The position numbers were made by a program, and so were the translations under genes. This document shows, piece after piece, positions 8,760 to 17,500 of a DNA stretch of 64,000 bases. A model generated the notes under the pieces. That model had not been told where the DNA came from. It did not search any database and was given only the letters and a program-made list of their open reading frames with translations. Source of the stretch: Agrobacterium pusense (GTDB taxonomy: Bacteria > Pseudomonadota > Alphaproteobacteria > Rhizobiales > Rhizobiaceae); NCBI RefSeq assembly GCF_900102105.1, contig NZ_FNBB01000003.1, positions 124,001 to 188,000 of the forward strand. The letters run 5' to 3'. Every line of letters starts with the position of its first letter. Within the stretch, counting starts at the first letter, position 1.

Positions 8760-9227
8760 TTACGACGACCAGATGCGCCGCGTCTTGATCGTGTTCATGA
8801 CGAAGCTGGTCTCGATGGTGTCCACGCATTTCAGCTTCGCGATCTTGTCCTTGATGAAACGCTCGTAATCCTCCAGTCCGCCGCACATGACCTTCAGCAT
8901 GTAGTCCTTCGTGCCCGTGACAAGATGACATTCGAGAACCTCGTCCCACTCAAGAACCGCCGCTTCGAACATCCGGATTTCATCATCGTGCTGGCGGCTG
9001 AGGCGAATGGATGCGAGAGCGGTCATGGTCCATCCCTCGATCGCCGGATCGATGATGGCGGAATATCCCTTGATGGCACCCACTTCTTCCAGGCGTCGAA
9101 GCCGGCGTAGACATGCGGATGCCGACAGCCCCACGCGCTCGGCGAGTTCGTTATTTGTGATCCGTGCATCGGCGGACAATTCCCGAAGTATCCGCCGGTC
9201 GATCGGGTCTGCAATTTTCTGCGACAT
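8760..9227 (-). CDS. Lrp/AsnC-family transcriptional regulator
   Basis: 155 residues, typical length. The N-terminal helix-turn-helix (DRRILRELSADARITNNELA, with the recognition helix GLSASACLRRLRRLEEVG) is followed by the RAM effector domain (from about residue 65), which binds amino acids and forms oligomers. It diverges from the PLP-enzyme gene at 9351, the common arrangement for a local AsnC-type regulator of an amino-acid enzyme. A GCAATATATTGC palindrome lies between them and is the likely binding core. The effector is probably methionine, cysteine or a related amino acid; that is inference from the neighbour. Confidence 0.9.
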   Translation of the reverse strand: MSQKIADPIDRRILRELSADARITNNELAERVGLSASACLRRLRRLEEVGAIKGYSAIIDPAIEGWTMTALASIRLSRQHDDEIRMFEAAVLEWDEVLECHLVTGTKDYMLKVMCGGLEDYERFIKDKIAKLKCVDTIETSFVMNTIKTRRIWSS

Positions 9228-9242
9228 AAATTACAATTCTCC

Positions 9243-9254
9243 GCAATATATTGC
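9243..9254. promoter_or_regulatory. Palindrome GCAATATATTGC, probable Lrp-type operator
   Basis: A perfect 12-bp AT-centred palindrome lies 15 bases upstream of the Lrp start and about 97 bases upstream of the divergent PLP-enzyme gene. Lrp/AsnC regulators favour AT-centred inverted sites, and no other dyad in the gap is as good. It could serve autoregulation and control of the enzyme gene. Confidence 0.5.
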
Positions 9255-9350
9255 TTTATGGGGCATATAAACGCTCCAAAATGCAAGGCATTTCGACTTC
9301 ATTGCGTGTAACCTGCAGGAAGTTCAACGCCAGCTGAGGGATCATCGGAA

Positions 9351-10634
9351 ATGACCGCGCCGCATCCGTCCAAAACCCATATCGGCAACCATGCTCTTCA
9401 TCCCGAAACCCAGATGCTCAATTACGGGTATGATCCGGAGTTGTCGGAGGGAGCCGTGAAGCCTCCGGTGTTCTTGACATCCACCTTCGTTTTCAAGTCG
9501 GCAGAAGATGGTCGCGACTTCTTCGATTATGTCTCCGGGCGCAAGGAGCCGCCGGAGGGCAGAGGCGCCGGTCTCGTTTATTCGCGTTTCAACCATCCAA
9601 ACAGCGAGATCGTCGAGGATCGTCTTGCAGTTTATGAACGGACGGAGAGCTGTGCGCTCTTCTCCTCGGGCATGTCCGCGATTTCGACGACGCTTTTCGC
9701 CTTCGTGCGGCCCGGCGATACGGTGCTCCATTCCCAGCCCCTTTACGGCGGCACGGAAACGCTTCTCGCGAAGACCTTTCATAATTTCGGCGTGTCCGCA
9801 GTGGGTTTCGCCGATGGTGTCAGCGAAACCTCGGTCATGGCGGCGGCAGAGGAGGCGATGGCGAAAGGCAGGGTGTCCGTTATCCTGATCGAGACTCCCG
9901 CCAATCCAACGAACAGCATTGTCGACATCGCCATGATAGGCCGGGTCGCGGAGGTGATTGGCAAAAGGCAGGGGCACAGGCCGATCATCGCCTGCGATAA
10001 CACGCTTCTTGGTCCTGTGTTCCAGCGGCCCATAGAACATGGCGCCGATATTTCGCTCTATTCGCTGACAAAATATGTTGGCGGGCATTCCGATCTTATC
10101 GCCGGGGCGGCGCTGGGGCGCAAGGATGTGATGAAGCAGGTGAAGGCCCTACGTGGGGCGATCGGCACGCAGCTCGATCCGCACTCGTGCTGGATGCTCG
10201 GACGTTCCCTGGAGACGCTGCAAATCAGGATGGAACGGGCGGACAGCAACGCCAGGCTTGTGGCTGAATTCCTGAATGCCCATCCCAAGGTCGAAAAAAT
10301 CCACTACCTGCCATTCAGCGATCCGGCATCCGCGGTTGGCAAGGTGTTTGCCGCCCAATGTTCGGGGGCAGGATCCACTTTCTCGTTCGACATTGTCGGC
10401 GGGCAGGCCGCATCTTTCAAATTTCTCAATGCGCTCAACATATTCAAACTTGCGGTAAGCCTTGGCGGCACGGAGTCCCTTGCTTCTCATCCCGCAACGA
10501 TGACGCATTCAGGCGTTCCTGCCGATGTCCGTCAGCGTATCGGTGTGCTTGATTCCACGATCCGGCTGTCAATCGGCATCGAACACCCCGACGACCTTAT
10601 CGCCGACCTGACCCTTTCACTGGATCAGGTCTGA
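9351..10634 (+). CDS. Cys/Met-metabolism PLP-dependent enzyme (cystathionine gamma-synthase / methionine gamma-lyase family)
   Basis: 427 residues. The family signature is plain: [20 protein letters not shown] (cofactor phosphate contacts), the Tyr/Gly substrate loop [34 protein letters not shown], and the PLP-lysine motif [11 protein letters not shown]. The C-terminal substrate-specificity region has [20 protein letters not shown]. Members do gamma-synthase, gamma-lyase or sulfhydrylase chemistry, and sequence alone does not separate these here. An N-terminal insertion near residues 50-65 ([13 protein letters not shown]) places it in a distinct rhizobial subgroup. Divergence from an Lrp-type regulator suggests amino-acid-responsive control and perhaps a catabolic gamma-lyase role. 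Confidence 0.85.
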   Translation: MTAPHPSKTHIGNHALHPETQMLNYGYDPELSEGAVKPPVFLTSTFVFKSAEDGRDFFDYVSGRKEPPEGRGAGLVYSRFNHPNSEIVEDRLAVYERTESCALFSSGMSAISTTLFAFVRPGDTVLHSQPLYGGTETLLAKTFHNFGVSAVGFADGVSETSVMAAAEEAMAKGRVSVILIETPANPTNSIVDIAMIGRVAEVIGKRQGHRPIIACDNTLLGPVFQRPIEHGADISLYSLTKYVGGHSDLIAGAALGRKDVMKQVKALRGAIGTQLDPHSCWMLGRSLETLQIRMERADSNARLVAEFLNAHPKVEKIHYLPFSDPASAVGKVFAAQCSGAGSTFSFDIVGGQAASFKFLNALNIFKLAVSLGGTESLASHPATMTHSGVPADVRQRIGVLDSTIRLSIGIEHPDDLIADLTLSLDQV

Positions 10635-10719
10635 CGCTTCACGTGCCAACCAAGAGGTTGTCCTGTGCAGGCGGATCGATATATCTGGGGGTAGTATAGT
10701 CACGTGAACCTTCAGGCAT

Positions 10720-11430
10720 ATGGAAACTTCGCTTTATCTGCCCGTCAAAGATTTCCTCGAAGAGGCGGGTTATACCGTCAAGGGCGAAGTGGGTGGCTGT
10801 GATCTTGTTGGCTTGAGCGATAACGATCCCCCCGTCGTCGTCATCTGCGAGCTAAAGCTGAGCTTCAATCTGGAGCTCATTTTGCAGGCTGTCGATCGCG
10901 CGGCTATCGCAGATGAGGTGTGGATCGCCGCCCGGGTCTCTGCAAGGGGTAAGGGCCGCGAGGCTGACAGGCGTTACCGCGATCTTTGCCGCAGGCTCGG
11001 GATCGGTATGCTGGGAATCTCCGATGCCGGTGACGTCAGCATCATCGTCGGCGCCGTTTCGCCGATGCCGCGAACCAATCCGAAACGGCGGTCGCGGCTC
11101 ATGCGGGAACACCAGAGGCGGCGGGGCGATCCCACGGCGGGTGGGAGCACGCGCATGCCAATAATGACAGCGTATCGCCAGCAGGCGCTTGGCTGCGCCG
11201 TGGCGCTGGCGTCGGGTCCGATGCGCGTGCGTGAGGTCAGGTCCAATATACCCGATGCCGGGAAGATACTGCTTTCGAATGTTTATGGCTGGTTCGTACG
11301 ACTCGACCGGGGAGTCTACGGTCTGACTGAGGCCGGACACGAAGCCCTGCAGCGGTGGCCACAGCAGGACGTGCCGGCAAAGGCTGTCGACGGGATTGTG
11401 CGAGGCACGATCGGCTTCGAAGAAACCTGA
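10720..11430 (+). CDS. DUF2161 protein with PD-(D/E)xK nuclease-like core
   Basis: 236 residues. The N-terminal part carries a PD-(D/E)xK-like set: GCDLVGL with Asp28, a beta-strand, then ELK at 44-46, followed by a helix with Gln. The middle is Arg-rich and probably disordered (about 115-150), and the C-terminus (YRQQALGCAVALASGPMRVR and LDRGVYGLTEAG) looks like a winged-helix end. This matches the DUF2161 family of small putative nucleases or phosphodiesterases with no known role. It starts 85 bases after the PLP-enzyme gene on the same strand but need not be co-transcribed; the gap holds two CACGTG-containing half-sites (10638-10645 and 10701-10708). Confidence 0.7.
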   Translation: METSLYLPVKDFLEEAGYTVKGEVGGCDLVGLSDNDPPVVVICELKLSFNLELILQAVDRAAIADEVWIAARVSARGKGREADRRYRDLCRRLGIGMLGISDAGDVSIIVGAVSPMPRTNPKRRSRLMREHQRRRGDPTAGGSTRMPIMTAYRQQALGCAVALASGPMRVREVRSNIPDAGKILLSNVYGWFVRLDRGVYGLTEAGHEALQRWPQQDVPAKAVDGIVRGTIGFEET

Positions 11431-11513
11431 CGGCGAAAAACCTTTCCAAGACTTCAGGAGATCAGGATTGCGGGGTCAGGGGCCCTCCCGGACATCCCCG
11501 ACCCATCAGGTGA

Positions 11514-12410
11514 CTACTGTGTCTTCCAGGTCTCCAGCAGCAGCCGGACGAATTTTTCCGCGGCGGGCGAAAGGGCACTGCTTCGCCTTTGTACAATGCC
11601 AATCGTACGGGAGACGACGGGATTGACGATCGGCCTGGTGATGAGAAATGGATGTTCGTCCTGCGGCGTGGCCAGCCGCGGCAGAACGGAAATGCCCAGT
11701 CCGGCTTCGACGAGCCCGAGCGACGTATTGAGATGAGTCACCTCATAAAACCAGTTCAGCTTTAGGTTGTGTCTCGCAAGCGCGCCGTCTAGAAGGGTCC
11801 TGTTGCCGCTCGAACGGTCCACGACGACGAGCGGATAAGCTTCCAGCTGATTCCATTCAATCGTTTCGAAATTTGCCAACGGGTGATCTTTCCTCATCGC
11901 CAGCACGAACGGGTCATCGATGAGCGGTTCGAATGACAGTTCGGGATCGGAATTGCCCATCAGGTTGATGCCGAATTCCACCTCGCCTCTCGCAACCGCC
12001 TGCAGCCCCTCATTTGCCGTCAGATCCCTGATGCGCAGCCTGATGTTTGGATATTGCTGACTGAAGGTCTTGATAACCGTGGGAAGAAAGTAGAAAGCGG
12101 CGGTGGGAACGCAGGCCATCGTGATGAGGCCGCGCCGTTGCGCGCCATCTTTCATGGCGAACAGCGACCCATCGAATTCTTCCAGCATACGCCGGACAAG
12201 CGGCATCACCTCCTGGCCCATGGCGGTGGGAGCGACATGTCGAGTCGTTCTCTCCAGAAGCGGCGCGCCGATGGCCTGCTCTAGCTTCTGGATGCGGCGG
12301 GTGAGCGCCGGCTGGGAGATATGCAGCGCCTCCGCTGCCCTGTGAAAGCTCTCAAGCTCAACTACGGATTGAAATGCGCGCAAATCCAGTATTTCGCAAT
12401 TGATGCTCAT
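11514..12410 (-). CDS. LysR-family transcriptional regulator
   Basis: 298 residues from the ATG at 12410, which has GGAGG ten bases upstream; the ATG at 12428 overlaps that ribosome site and is rejected. The N-terminal winged HTH is typical (LRAFQSVVELESFHRAAEAL, then HISQPALTRRIQKLEQAIG), and a two-lobed effector domain follows (about 90-295). It diverges from the GalD-like tautomerase gene and the ABC importer, so it most likely activates that operon in response to the imported acid and represses itself. The effector is unknown. Confidence 0.9.
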   Translation of the reverse strand: MSINCEILDLRAFQSVVELESFHRAAEALHISQPALTRRIQKLEQAIGAPLLERTTRHVAPTAMGQEVMPLVRRMLEEFDGSLFAMKDGAQRRGLITMACVPTAAFYFLPTVIKTFSQQYPNIRLRIRDLTANEGLQAVARGEVEFGINLMGNSDPELSFEPLIDDPFVLAMRKDHPLANFETIEWNQLEAYPLVVVDRSSGNRTLLDGALARHNLKLNWFYEVTHLNTSLGLVEAGLGISVLPRLATPQDEHPFLITRPIVNPVVSRTIGIVQRRSSALSPAAEKFVRLLLETWKTQ

Positions 12411-12480
12411 TTCGCAATAAACCTCCAAAACATTGCATTTAACAGATTAGACTCTTTTGCCCATATTGCAACAACGCGGC

Positions 12481-12499
12481 GCATTGATCCGCAAAATGC
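12481..12499. promoter_or_regulatory. Candidate LysR-type binding dyad
   Basis: GCATT-N9-AATGC is an interrupted dyad that contains the T-N11-A spacing of LysR sites. It lies in the 105-bp gap between the divergent LysR gene and the tautomerase gene, ending 17 bases before the latter start. That closeness to the start fits an activation or autorepression site only moderately. Confidence 0.35.
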
Positions 12500-12515
12500 A
12501 AGATTGAGGCTAATC

Positions 12516-13598
12516 ATGAACGATCTGATGAAGATACCCTGTGTGCTGATGCGCGGCGGAACGTCTCGCGGACCGTTCTTTCTGGCTTCCGATTTGCCCC
12601 GAGATCCGGCGGCAAGGGATGCGGCTCTGCTGTCCATCATGGGCTCAGGCCATCCGCTGCAGATCGACGGTATCGGCGGGGGCAATCCGGTTACGTCGAA
12701 GGTGGCGATCATCGGACCTTCCACGGTCGCCGGCGCCGATATTGATTATCTGTTCGCACAGGTGCGCACCGACAGGCAGCATGTCGATTATTCCCCCAAT
12801 TGCGGGAATATGCTGGCCGCCGTCGGTCCCTTCGCGATTGAGGCGGGGCTCGTGCCGGCGCAGGGTAACGATACGCTTGTCAGGATTCACAACGTGAATA
12901 CCGGCAAACTGATCGAGGCGAAGGTGCCGACGCGGGGCCGCGAGGTAATTTATCTTGGTGACGCATCGATCGACGGTGTTCCGGGTCTTGCAGCACCCAT
13001 CGCATTGACATTCATGGATGCAGCCGGCGCGAAAACCGGCAGGCTGCTGCCGACCGGAAAACCCGTCGATGTGATCGACGGGGTGGATGTAACGGCGATA
13101 GATTGCGCCATTCCGATGGTTCTCATGCGGGCAGCCGATCTCGGCGTCGCCGGCTACGAAGATCCGCAATCGCTCTCCGCCAATCGAGACCTGATTGAAC
13201 GGATGACCCGCGTACGCATCGAGGCTGGAAAGATGATGGGGATGGGAGACGTTCGGGATATGGTCATTCCAAAGCCGGTGCTCATTGCGCCGGCGCGGCG
13301 GGGTGGAACGTTTTCGGTCAGGTATTTCATGCCGAACGAGTGCCATCCTGCCCTCGCGACAACCGGCGCTGTCGGCATCGCGACGGCGGCCGTAACGGAA
13401 GGCACCGTCGCCTATAGTGCGGCAGGAGGGCTTTCCGTGCCGACCCAGATCCGCATCGAACATCCCGCAGGCCGTCTGGATGTACAGCTGGAAATGCGAA
13501 ACGGAGCCATAACAGCCGGACTTGTAAGGACGGCGCGCAGGCTGTTCGAAGGCTTTGCCTTCGCCAAGCCGATGGCTGCGATTGAAGACGCAGCATAG
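12516..13598 (+). CDS. PrpF/GalD-family isomerase (4-oxalomesaconate tautomerase-like)
   Basis: 360 residues from the ATG at 12516 (GAGG six bases upstream); a longer open frame to 12321 runs through the divergent promoter. The PrpF family pattern is clear: PCVLMRGGTSRGPFFLASDL at the start, GGGNPVTSKVAII, then DYSPNCGNMLAAVGPFAIEA with the conserved Cys, and GHP-type loops in the second half. The family folds like diaminopimelate epimerase and isomerises double bonds in tricarboxylates; P. putida GalD tautomerises 4-oxalomesaconate in gallate breakdown. No other gallate gene is adjacent, so the substrate could be another unsaturated tricarboxylic acid brought in by the linked importer. Confidence 0.8.
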   Translation: MNDLMKIPCVLMRGGTSRGPFFLASDLPRDPAARDAALLSIMGSGHPLQIDGIGGGNPVTSKVAIIGPSTVAGADIDYLFAQVRTDRQHVDYSPNCGNMLAAVGPFAIEAGLVPAQGNDTLVRIHNVNTGKLIEAKVPTRGREVIYLGDASIDGVPGLAAPIALTFMDAAGAKTGRLLPTGKPVDVIDGVDVTAIDCAIPMVLMRAADLGVAGYEDPQSLSANRDLIERMTRVRIEAGKMMGMGDVRDMVIPKPVLIAPARRGGTFSVRYFMPNECHPALATTGAVGIATAAVTEGTVAYSAAGGLSVPTQIRIEHPAGRLDVQLEMRNGAITAGLVRTARRLFEGFAFAKPMAAIEDAA

Positions 13599-13644
13599 AC
13601 AAGGCCATAGTGGCTAAAATATCGCGAAACGGGAGGAGACCCTC

Positions 13645-14646
13645 ATGCGTAAATACCTGCTTGCAACGGCTGCGCTCTGTGCGCTGGCGGCAACCGCCAA
13701 TGCCGAATCTGTCAGAATGAGCGTCGGCTCATACAACCTCAACAACCTGCCTTTCCCCGTTGCGGCCAGCCTCGGCTTTTATAAGGAAGAGGGGCTTGAT
13801 GTAACGACCGAGAACTTTGCCCAGGGAGGCTCGAAGGTGCTACAGGCGCTCGTCGCCGGTTCCACGGACGTCGCCGTCGGTTTTTATGACCACACCATTC
13901 AGATGCAGTCCCAGAACAAGCACGTCGTGGGCTTCGTTCAGCTCGCCCGCAACTCCGGTCTGGTTCTTGCAGGAAAGAACGATACTGACTTCGATCCCGC
14001 AAAGCCTGAGACGATCAAGGGCAAGAAGGTCGGTATCACCTCGCCGGGCTCTTCCTCGGACTTCTTCATTCGCTACTATATGAAGCAGCACAATTTAAGC
14101 GACAACGATATCTCCATCATCGGCGTCGGCTCGGGTGCTGCCGCCGTTGCGGCCCTGCAGCAGGGCAAGATCGATCTGCTCGTCAATTATGACCCGGCGG
14201 CAACGATTGTCGTCGAACGCGGGCTGGGCAAAATCCTCATTGATGCACGCAGCGATCAGGGCGCAAAGGATGTTTATGGCGGCATCTATCCGACCTCCGT
14301 GCTTTATGCGACCCAGGAGTATATCGACGCGAATCCCGAAGTGATCCAGAAGGTCACCAATGCCACGGTACGGGCGCTGCACTGGATGAAGCAGCATTCG
14401 GCGGAAGAAATCGTCGAGAAGCTTCCTGACGACTTCGTGTCCGGGGACAAGAAAACCTACATCAAGGCCGTCGAAGCCGCGAAGGCTATCTTCTCCGAAG
14501 ACGGCAAATTCGAGCCCGGCGATCTCGAAACGCCGCTTGCCGTTCTCAAGACCTTCAACGAGGCAGTGGCAAAGGCGTCGATCGACCTCAACACCACCTA
14601 TACCAACAAGTTCGTCGAAGCCGCGGCTTCGAAGGCTGCAAACTGA
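13645..14646 (+). CDS. ABC transporter substrate-binding protein, SsuA/TauA/NMT1 type
   Basis: 333 residues. A signal peptide (MRKYLLATAALCALAATANA) is cleaved before ESVRMSV. The body has the family hallmarks: LPFPVAASLGFYKEEGLDVT, GSTDVAVGFYDHTIQMQS, KGKKVGITSPGSSSDFFIRY and the ALQQGKIDLLVNYDPAA segment. Proteins of this type bind sulfonates, nitrate, thiamine precursors or aromatic and other organic acids. The gene starts 46 bases after the tautomerase gene with a GGGAGGAG ribosome site, so it is probably in the same operon, and an organic acid is the likeliest ligand. Confidence 0.87.
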   Translation: MRKYLLATAALCALAATANAESVRMSVGSYNLNNLPFPVAASLGFYKEEGLDVTTENFAQGGSKVLQALVAGSTDVAVGFYDHTIQMQSQNKHVVGFVQLARNSGLVLAGKNDTDFDPAKPETIKGKKVGITSPGSSSDFFIRYYMKQHNLSDNDISIIGVGSGAAAVAALQQGKIDLLVNYDPAATIVVERGLGKILIDARSDQGAKDVYGGIYPTSVLYATQEYIDANPEVIQKVTNATVRALHWMKQHSAEEIVEKLPDDFVSGDKKTYIKAVEAAKAIFSEDGKFEPGDLETPLAVLKTFNEAVAKASIDLNTTYTNKFVEAAASKAAN

Positions 14647-14655
14647 GAGGCCGCC

Positions 14656-15477
14656 ATGTCATCCCCAGTCAGAAAGCTAGAGCCAGTGGCGGACTTCAAA
14701 CCACAGCCCATGGTCGCGATTGAGAACGTCACCATGGCATTCGGTGCGTTTGTTGCAGTCCAGGACGTTAACCTCAAGGTCGGCGATGGCGAGTTTCTTT
14801 CCATTGTCGGGCCCACCGGGTGCGGAAAGTCGACCATCCTCAACGCCATTGCTGGCTTGCTGAAGCCCGCGCAGGGCACGGTTTCCATCGACGGTTCAGC
14901 GGTCCAGGGTGTGCAGAACAATATCGGATATCTGTTTCAGCAGGACGCCCTCCTTCCCTGGAAGACCGCATTTCAAAATGTCGAGCTTGGTCTGATGTTC
15001 CGGGGCGTTGCCGAGGACGAGCGGCGTGCCAAGGTCATGGCATGGCTTGAAAAAGTCGGCCTCAAGGGTTTTGGCGACCGTTTTCCGCATCAGCTTTCCG
15101 GCGGGCAGCGTAAACGCGTACAGATGGCGCAGGCGCTGATTACCGAGCCGAAGGTCATCCTGATGGACGAGCCCTTCTCGGCACTCGATATCCACACCCG
15201 CCATCTCATGCAGAACGAATTGCTGCGCCTGTGGCAGGAGGATCGCCGGGCGGTGGTCATGATTACCCATGATCTGGAGGAGGCTATTGCGCTCGGAGAT
15301 CGGGTCGTCGTTCTGGCTGCGGGTCCGAAGAGCCGTGTCATCGAGAGCTTTCCCGTCGATCTCGAACGACCCCGCAACGTCGCTGAAATCAAACTCGATC
15401 CGAAATTCATGACGCTCTATCGCGATATCTGGGCGTCCCTGCGCGGCGAAGTGGAGAAAAGCTATGCAAGCCGTTAA
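14656..15477 (+). CDS. ABC transporter ATP-binding protein, SsuB/TauB type
   Basis: 273 residues. Walker A is GPTGCGKST at 52-60, the Q-loop lies in GYLFQQDALLPWKTA, the signature is LSGGQRKRVQMAQAL, Walker B is VILMDEPFSALD, and the switch His follows in MITHDLEEAI. The LPWKT wording is typical of nitrate/sulfonate/taurine-type importers. The gene lies 9 bases after the binding-protein gene and overlaps the permease gene by 14 bases, so the three are one translated unit. Confidence 0.92.
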   Translation: MSSPVRKLEPVADFKPQPMVAIENVTMAFGAFVAVQDVNLKVGDGEFLSIVGPTGCGKSTILNAIAGLLKPAQGTVSIDGSAVQGVQNNIGYLFQQDALLPWKTAFQNVELGLMFRGVAEDERRAKVMAWLEKVGLKGFGDRFPHQLSGGQRKRVQMAQALITEPKVILMDEPFSALDIHTRHLMQNELLRLWQEDRRAVVMITHDLEEAIALGDRVVVLAAGPKSRVIESFPVDLERPRNVAEIKLDPKFMTLYRDIWASLRGEVEKSYASR

Positions 15478-16240
15478 TGTTCGTATCATCCAGGTCGTTC
15501 TCCTGGTCGTGCTTCTTGGCGGATGGCAACTCGGTGTGTCCTCCGGCGCCATTGATCGCTTCTTCTTTCCCGCACCCTACGATATCGTCAGGCAGGTGAT
15601 CGACTGGGTAGCGGATGCCGGCTTCTACAAGCATGTCGGCATTACCCTCAGCGAAACCGTGCTCGGTTATCTCATCGGCACCGGTCTCGGGGTAGGCGCT
15701 GGCGTCTGGCTGGGCCTCAGCCCCTTTGTCGCCCGCGTGCTCGATCCGTTCATCAAGGCGGTAAACGCCATTCCCCGCGTCGTCCTGGCTCCGATATTCG
15801 TTCTCTGGCTTGGCCTCGGTCTGTGGTCGAAAGTTGCCCTTGCGGTTACGCTCGTCTTTTTCGTCACCTTTTTCAACGCCATGCAGGGCGTGCGCGAAGT
15901 AAATCCGGTCGTGCTGTCAAATACCCGCATCCTCGGGGCGCGGCGCACGGATCTGCTGCGTCATGTCTATTTTCCCGCTGCGGCGAGCTGGATTTTGTCG
16001 TCGCTGCGCACCTCCGTCGGCTTTGCGGTGGTTGGCGCGATCATCGGAGAGTATCTTGGGGCTTCTGCAGGCCTCGGCTACCTCATTGCCCGGTCGGAAG
16101 GCAATTTCGATGCGGTCGGCGTTTTCGCAGGCATCATCATCCTTGCGGTCTTCGTCCTCATCATCGACCTCATTCTCGATGTCGCAGAGAAAAGGCTGAT
16201 CACGTGGAGGCCCAACGCAGGTGAAGAGCGGCCTGCATGA
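15464..16240 (+). CDS. ABC transporter permease, SsuC/TauC type
   Basis: 258 residues with six predicted membrane helices; the first is VRIIQVVLLVVLLGGWQLGV and the last lies near VFAGIIILAVFVLIIDLIL. The BPD_transp_1 EAA-like loop reads NTRILGARRTDLLRHVYFPA. It forms the membrane channel for the neighbouring ATPase and binding protein. The start lies inside the ATPase gene, after a GGAG. The operon ends about 23 bases later in a strong intrinsic terminator. Confidence 0.9.
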   Translation: MQAVNVRIIQVVLLVVLLGGWQLGVSSGAIDRFFFPAPYDIVRQVIDWVADAGFYKHVGITLSETVLGYLIGTGLGVGAGVWLGLSPFVARVLDPFIKAVNAIPRVVLAPIFVLWLGLGLWSKVALAVTLVFFVTFFNAMQGVREVNPVVLSNTRILGARRTDLLRHVYFPAAASWILSSLRTSVGFAVVGAIIGEYLGASAGLGYLIARSEGNFDAVGVFAGIIILAVFVLIIDLILDVAEKRLITWRPNAGEERPA

Positions 16241-16263
16241 GGTCGGGGTAGCTGAAATACAGC

Positions 16264-16293
16264 GGGGCAGCCATTTGGCTGCCCCTTTTTTTT
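16264..16293 (+). terminator. Intrinsic terminator of the tautomerase/ABC operon
   Basis: A perfect 9-bp stem (GGGGCAGCC / GGCTGCCCC, ATTT loop) is followed directly by eight T residues, 23 bases after the permease stop. Confidence 0.93.
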
Positions 16294-16414
16294 GAACCGT
16301 CGCGGCGACATGGGCCATGGCCTTTCCATATTACACGGCAGAGCTTCGAGTTCCGGGGCTGGACGATAGGGGATCGTTAAACCGAAGATGATCGGCGTCC
16401 CGCTTCGCTGCGGT

Positions 16415-17500
16415 TCACCGGTTTACAAGCCCAGCGCCTGTCTCTTCATCGAAGAGATGCATATCGGACGGGTCAACGTCGAGGCCGATGACCTCGCCGG
16501 CCTTGACCGGGCTGCGGCCCTGTATCGCAATCACCAGTTCCGTGGATGTGCCGAGTGTCAGGAAAGTTGCCGAGCCCGTTGTCTCCACAGCGGAGACGGG
16601 CAGTGTCAACGCCGCTCCCGTTGCAGTAGCGGGGCTGATATGTTCGGGCCTGATGCCGACGATGAGATGTTTGCCCGGCTGCAGGGGGGCGGGGCTTCTG
16701 ATCGACTGCAGGGGTTCACCGTCGCCGAACCGCAGCTGGAGCGATGCGCCATCCGGACTCACGGTCGCCGGGATGAAGTTCATGGCTGGGGAGCCGATAA
16801 AGCCTGCGACGAAGCGGTTGACGGGATGGTCATAGAGCTCCAGCGGTGTCCCCTGCTGCTCGATTACCCCGTCACGCATCACGACGACATGATCGGCCAT
16901 GGTCATCGCCTCGATCTGGTCATGGGTGACATAGACCGAGGTGGCATGCAGGCGGTCGTGGAGGGCGCGGATTTCCTTGCGCATGTGAACCCGCAGGGCC
17001 GCATCGAGGTTGGAGAGCGGCTCATCGAACAGGAACGCCTGCGGATTACGGATGATCGCCCGGCTCATGGCGACACGCTGGCGCTGCCCGCCAGAGAGTT
17101 CTCGGGGATAACGCTTCATGAGCTTGGAAAGCCCCGTCGTGGCGGCAACCTCTTCCGCGGCCTTGCGGGCTTCCGCCTTGGCGACACCACGCATGCGCAG
17201 CGAATAGGTGAGGTTTTCCTCGACCGTCATATGCGGGTAGAGCGCATAGGACTGGAATACCATCGCCACATCGCGCTTGCGCGGCGGCACACCGTTCATC
17301 AGCGTGCCGGCAATGCGCATGTCACCAGCCGAGATGCTCTCCAGCCCGGCAAGCGAGCGCAGAAGCGTGGACTTGCCGCAGCCGGATGGTCCCACAAGGG
17401 CAACAAAGGTGCCCTTCTTGATGGAAAGGTTGATGTTCTTCAGGGCATGGAAAGCGCCGTAATATTTGTTGACGCCTGATAGTTCGATCTGAAGGGTCAT
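16415..17500 (-). CDS. Sugar ABC transporter ATP-binding protein, MalK/UgpC type
   Basis: 361 residues from the ATG at 17500, which overlaps the permease stop (ATGA); a frame reaching 17608 runs back into that permease. Walker A is GPSGCGKST at 37-45, the signature is LSGGQRQRVAMSRAI, Walker B is FLFDEPLSNLD, and YVTHDQIEAMTMAD holds the switch His. A C-terminal TOBE/regulatory domain follows (from about residue 235; IVGIRPEHI). It energises the importer formed by the four preceding genes. MalK-type ATPases are often shared, so it could also serve the ATPase-less importer at 4237-7483; that is inference. Confidence 0.92.
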   Translation of the reverse strand: MTLQIELSGVNKYYGAFHALKNINLSIKKGTFVALVGPSGCGKSTLLRSLAGLESISAGDMRIAGTLMNGVPPRKRDVAMVFQSYALYPHMTVEENLTYSLRMRGVAKAEARKAAEEVAATTGLSKLMKRYPRELSGGQRQRVAMSRAIIRNPQAFLFDEPLSNLDAALRVHMRKEIRALHDRLHATSVYVTHDQIEAMTMADHVVVMRDGVIEQQGTPLELYDHPVNRFVAGFIGSPAMNFIPATVSPDGASLQLRFGDGEPLQSIRSPAPLQPGKHLIVGIRPEHISPATATGAALTLPVSAVETTGSATFLTLGTSTELVIAIQGRSPVKAGEVIGLDVDPSDMHLFDEETGAGLVNR

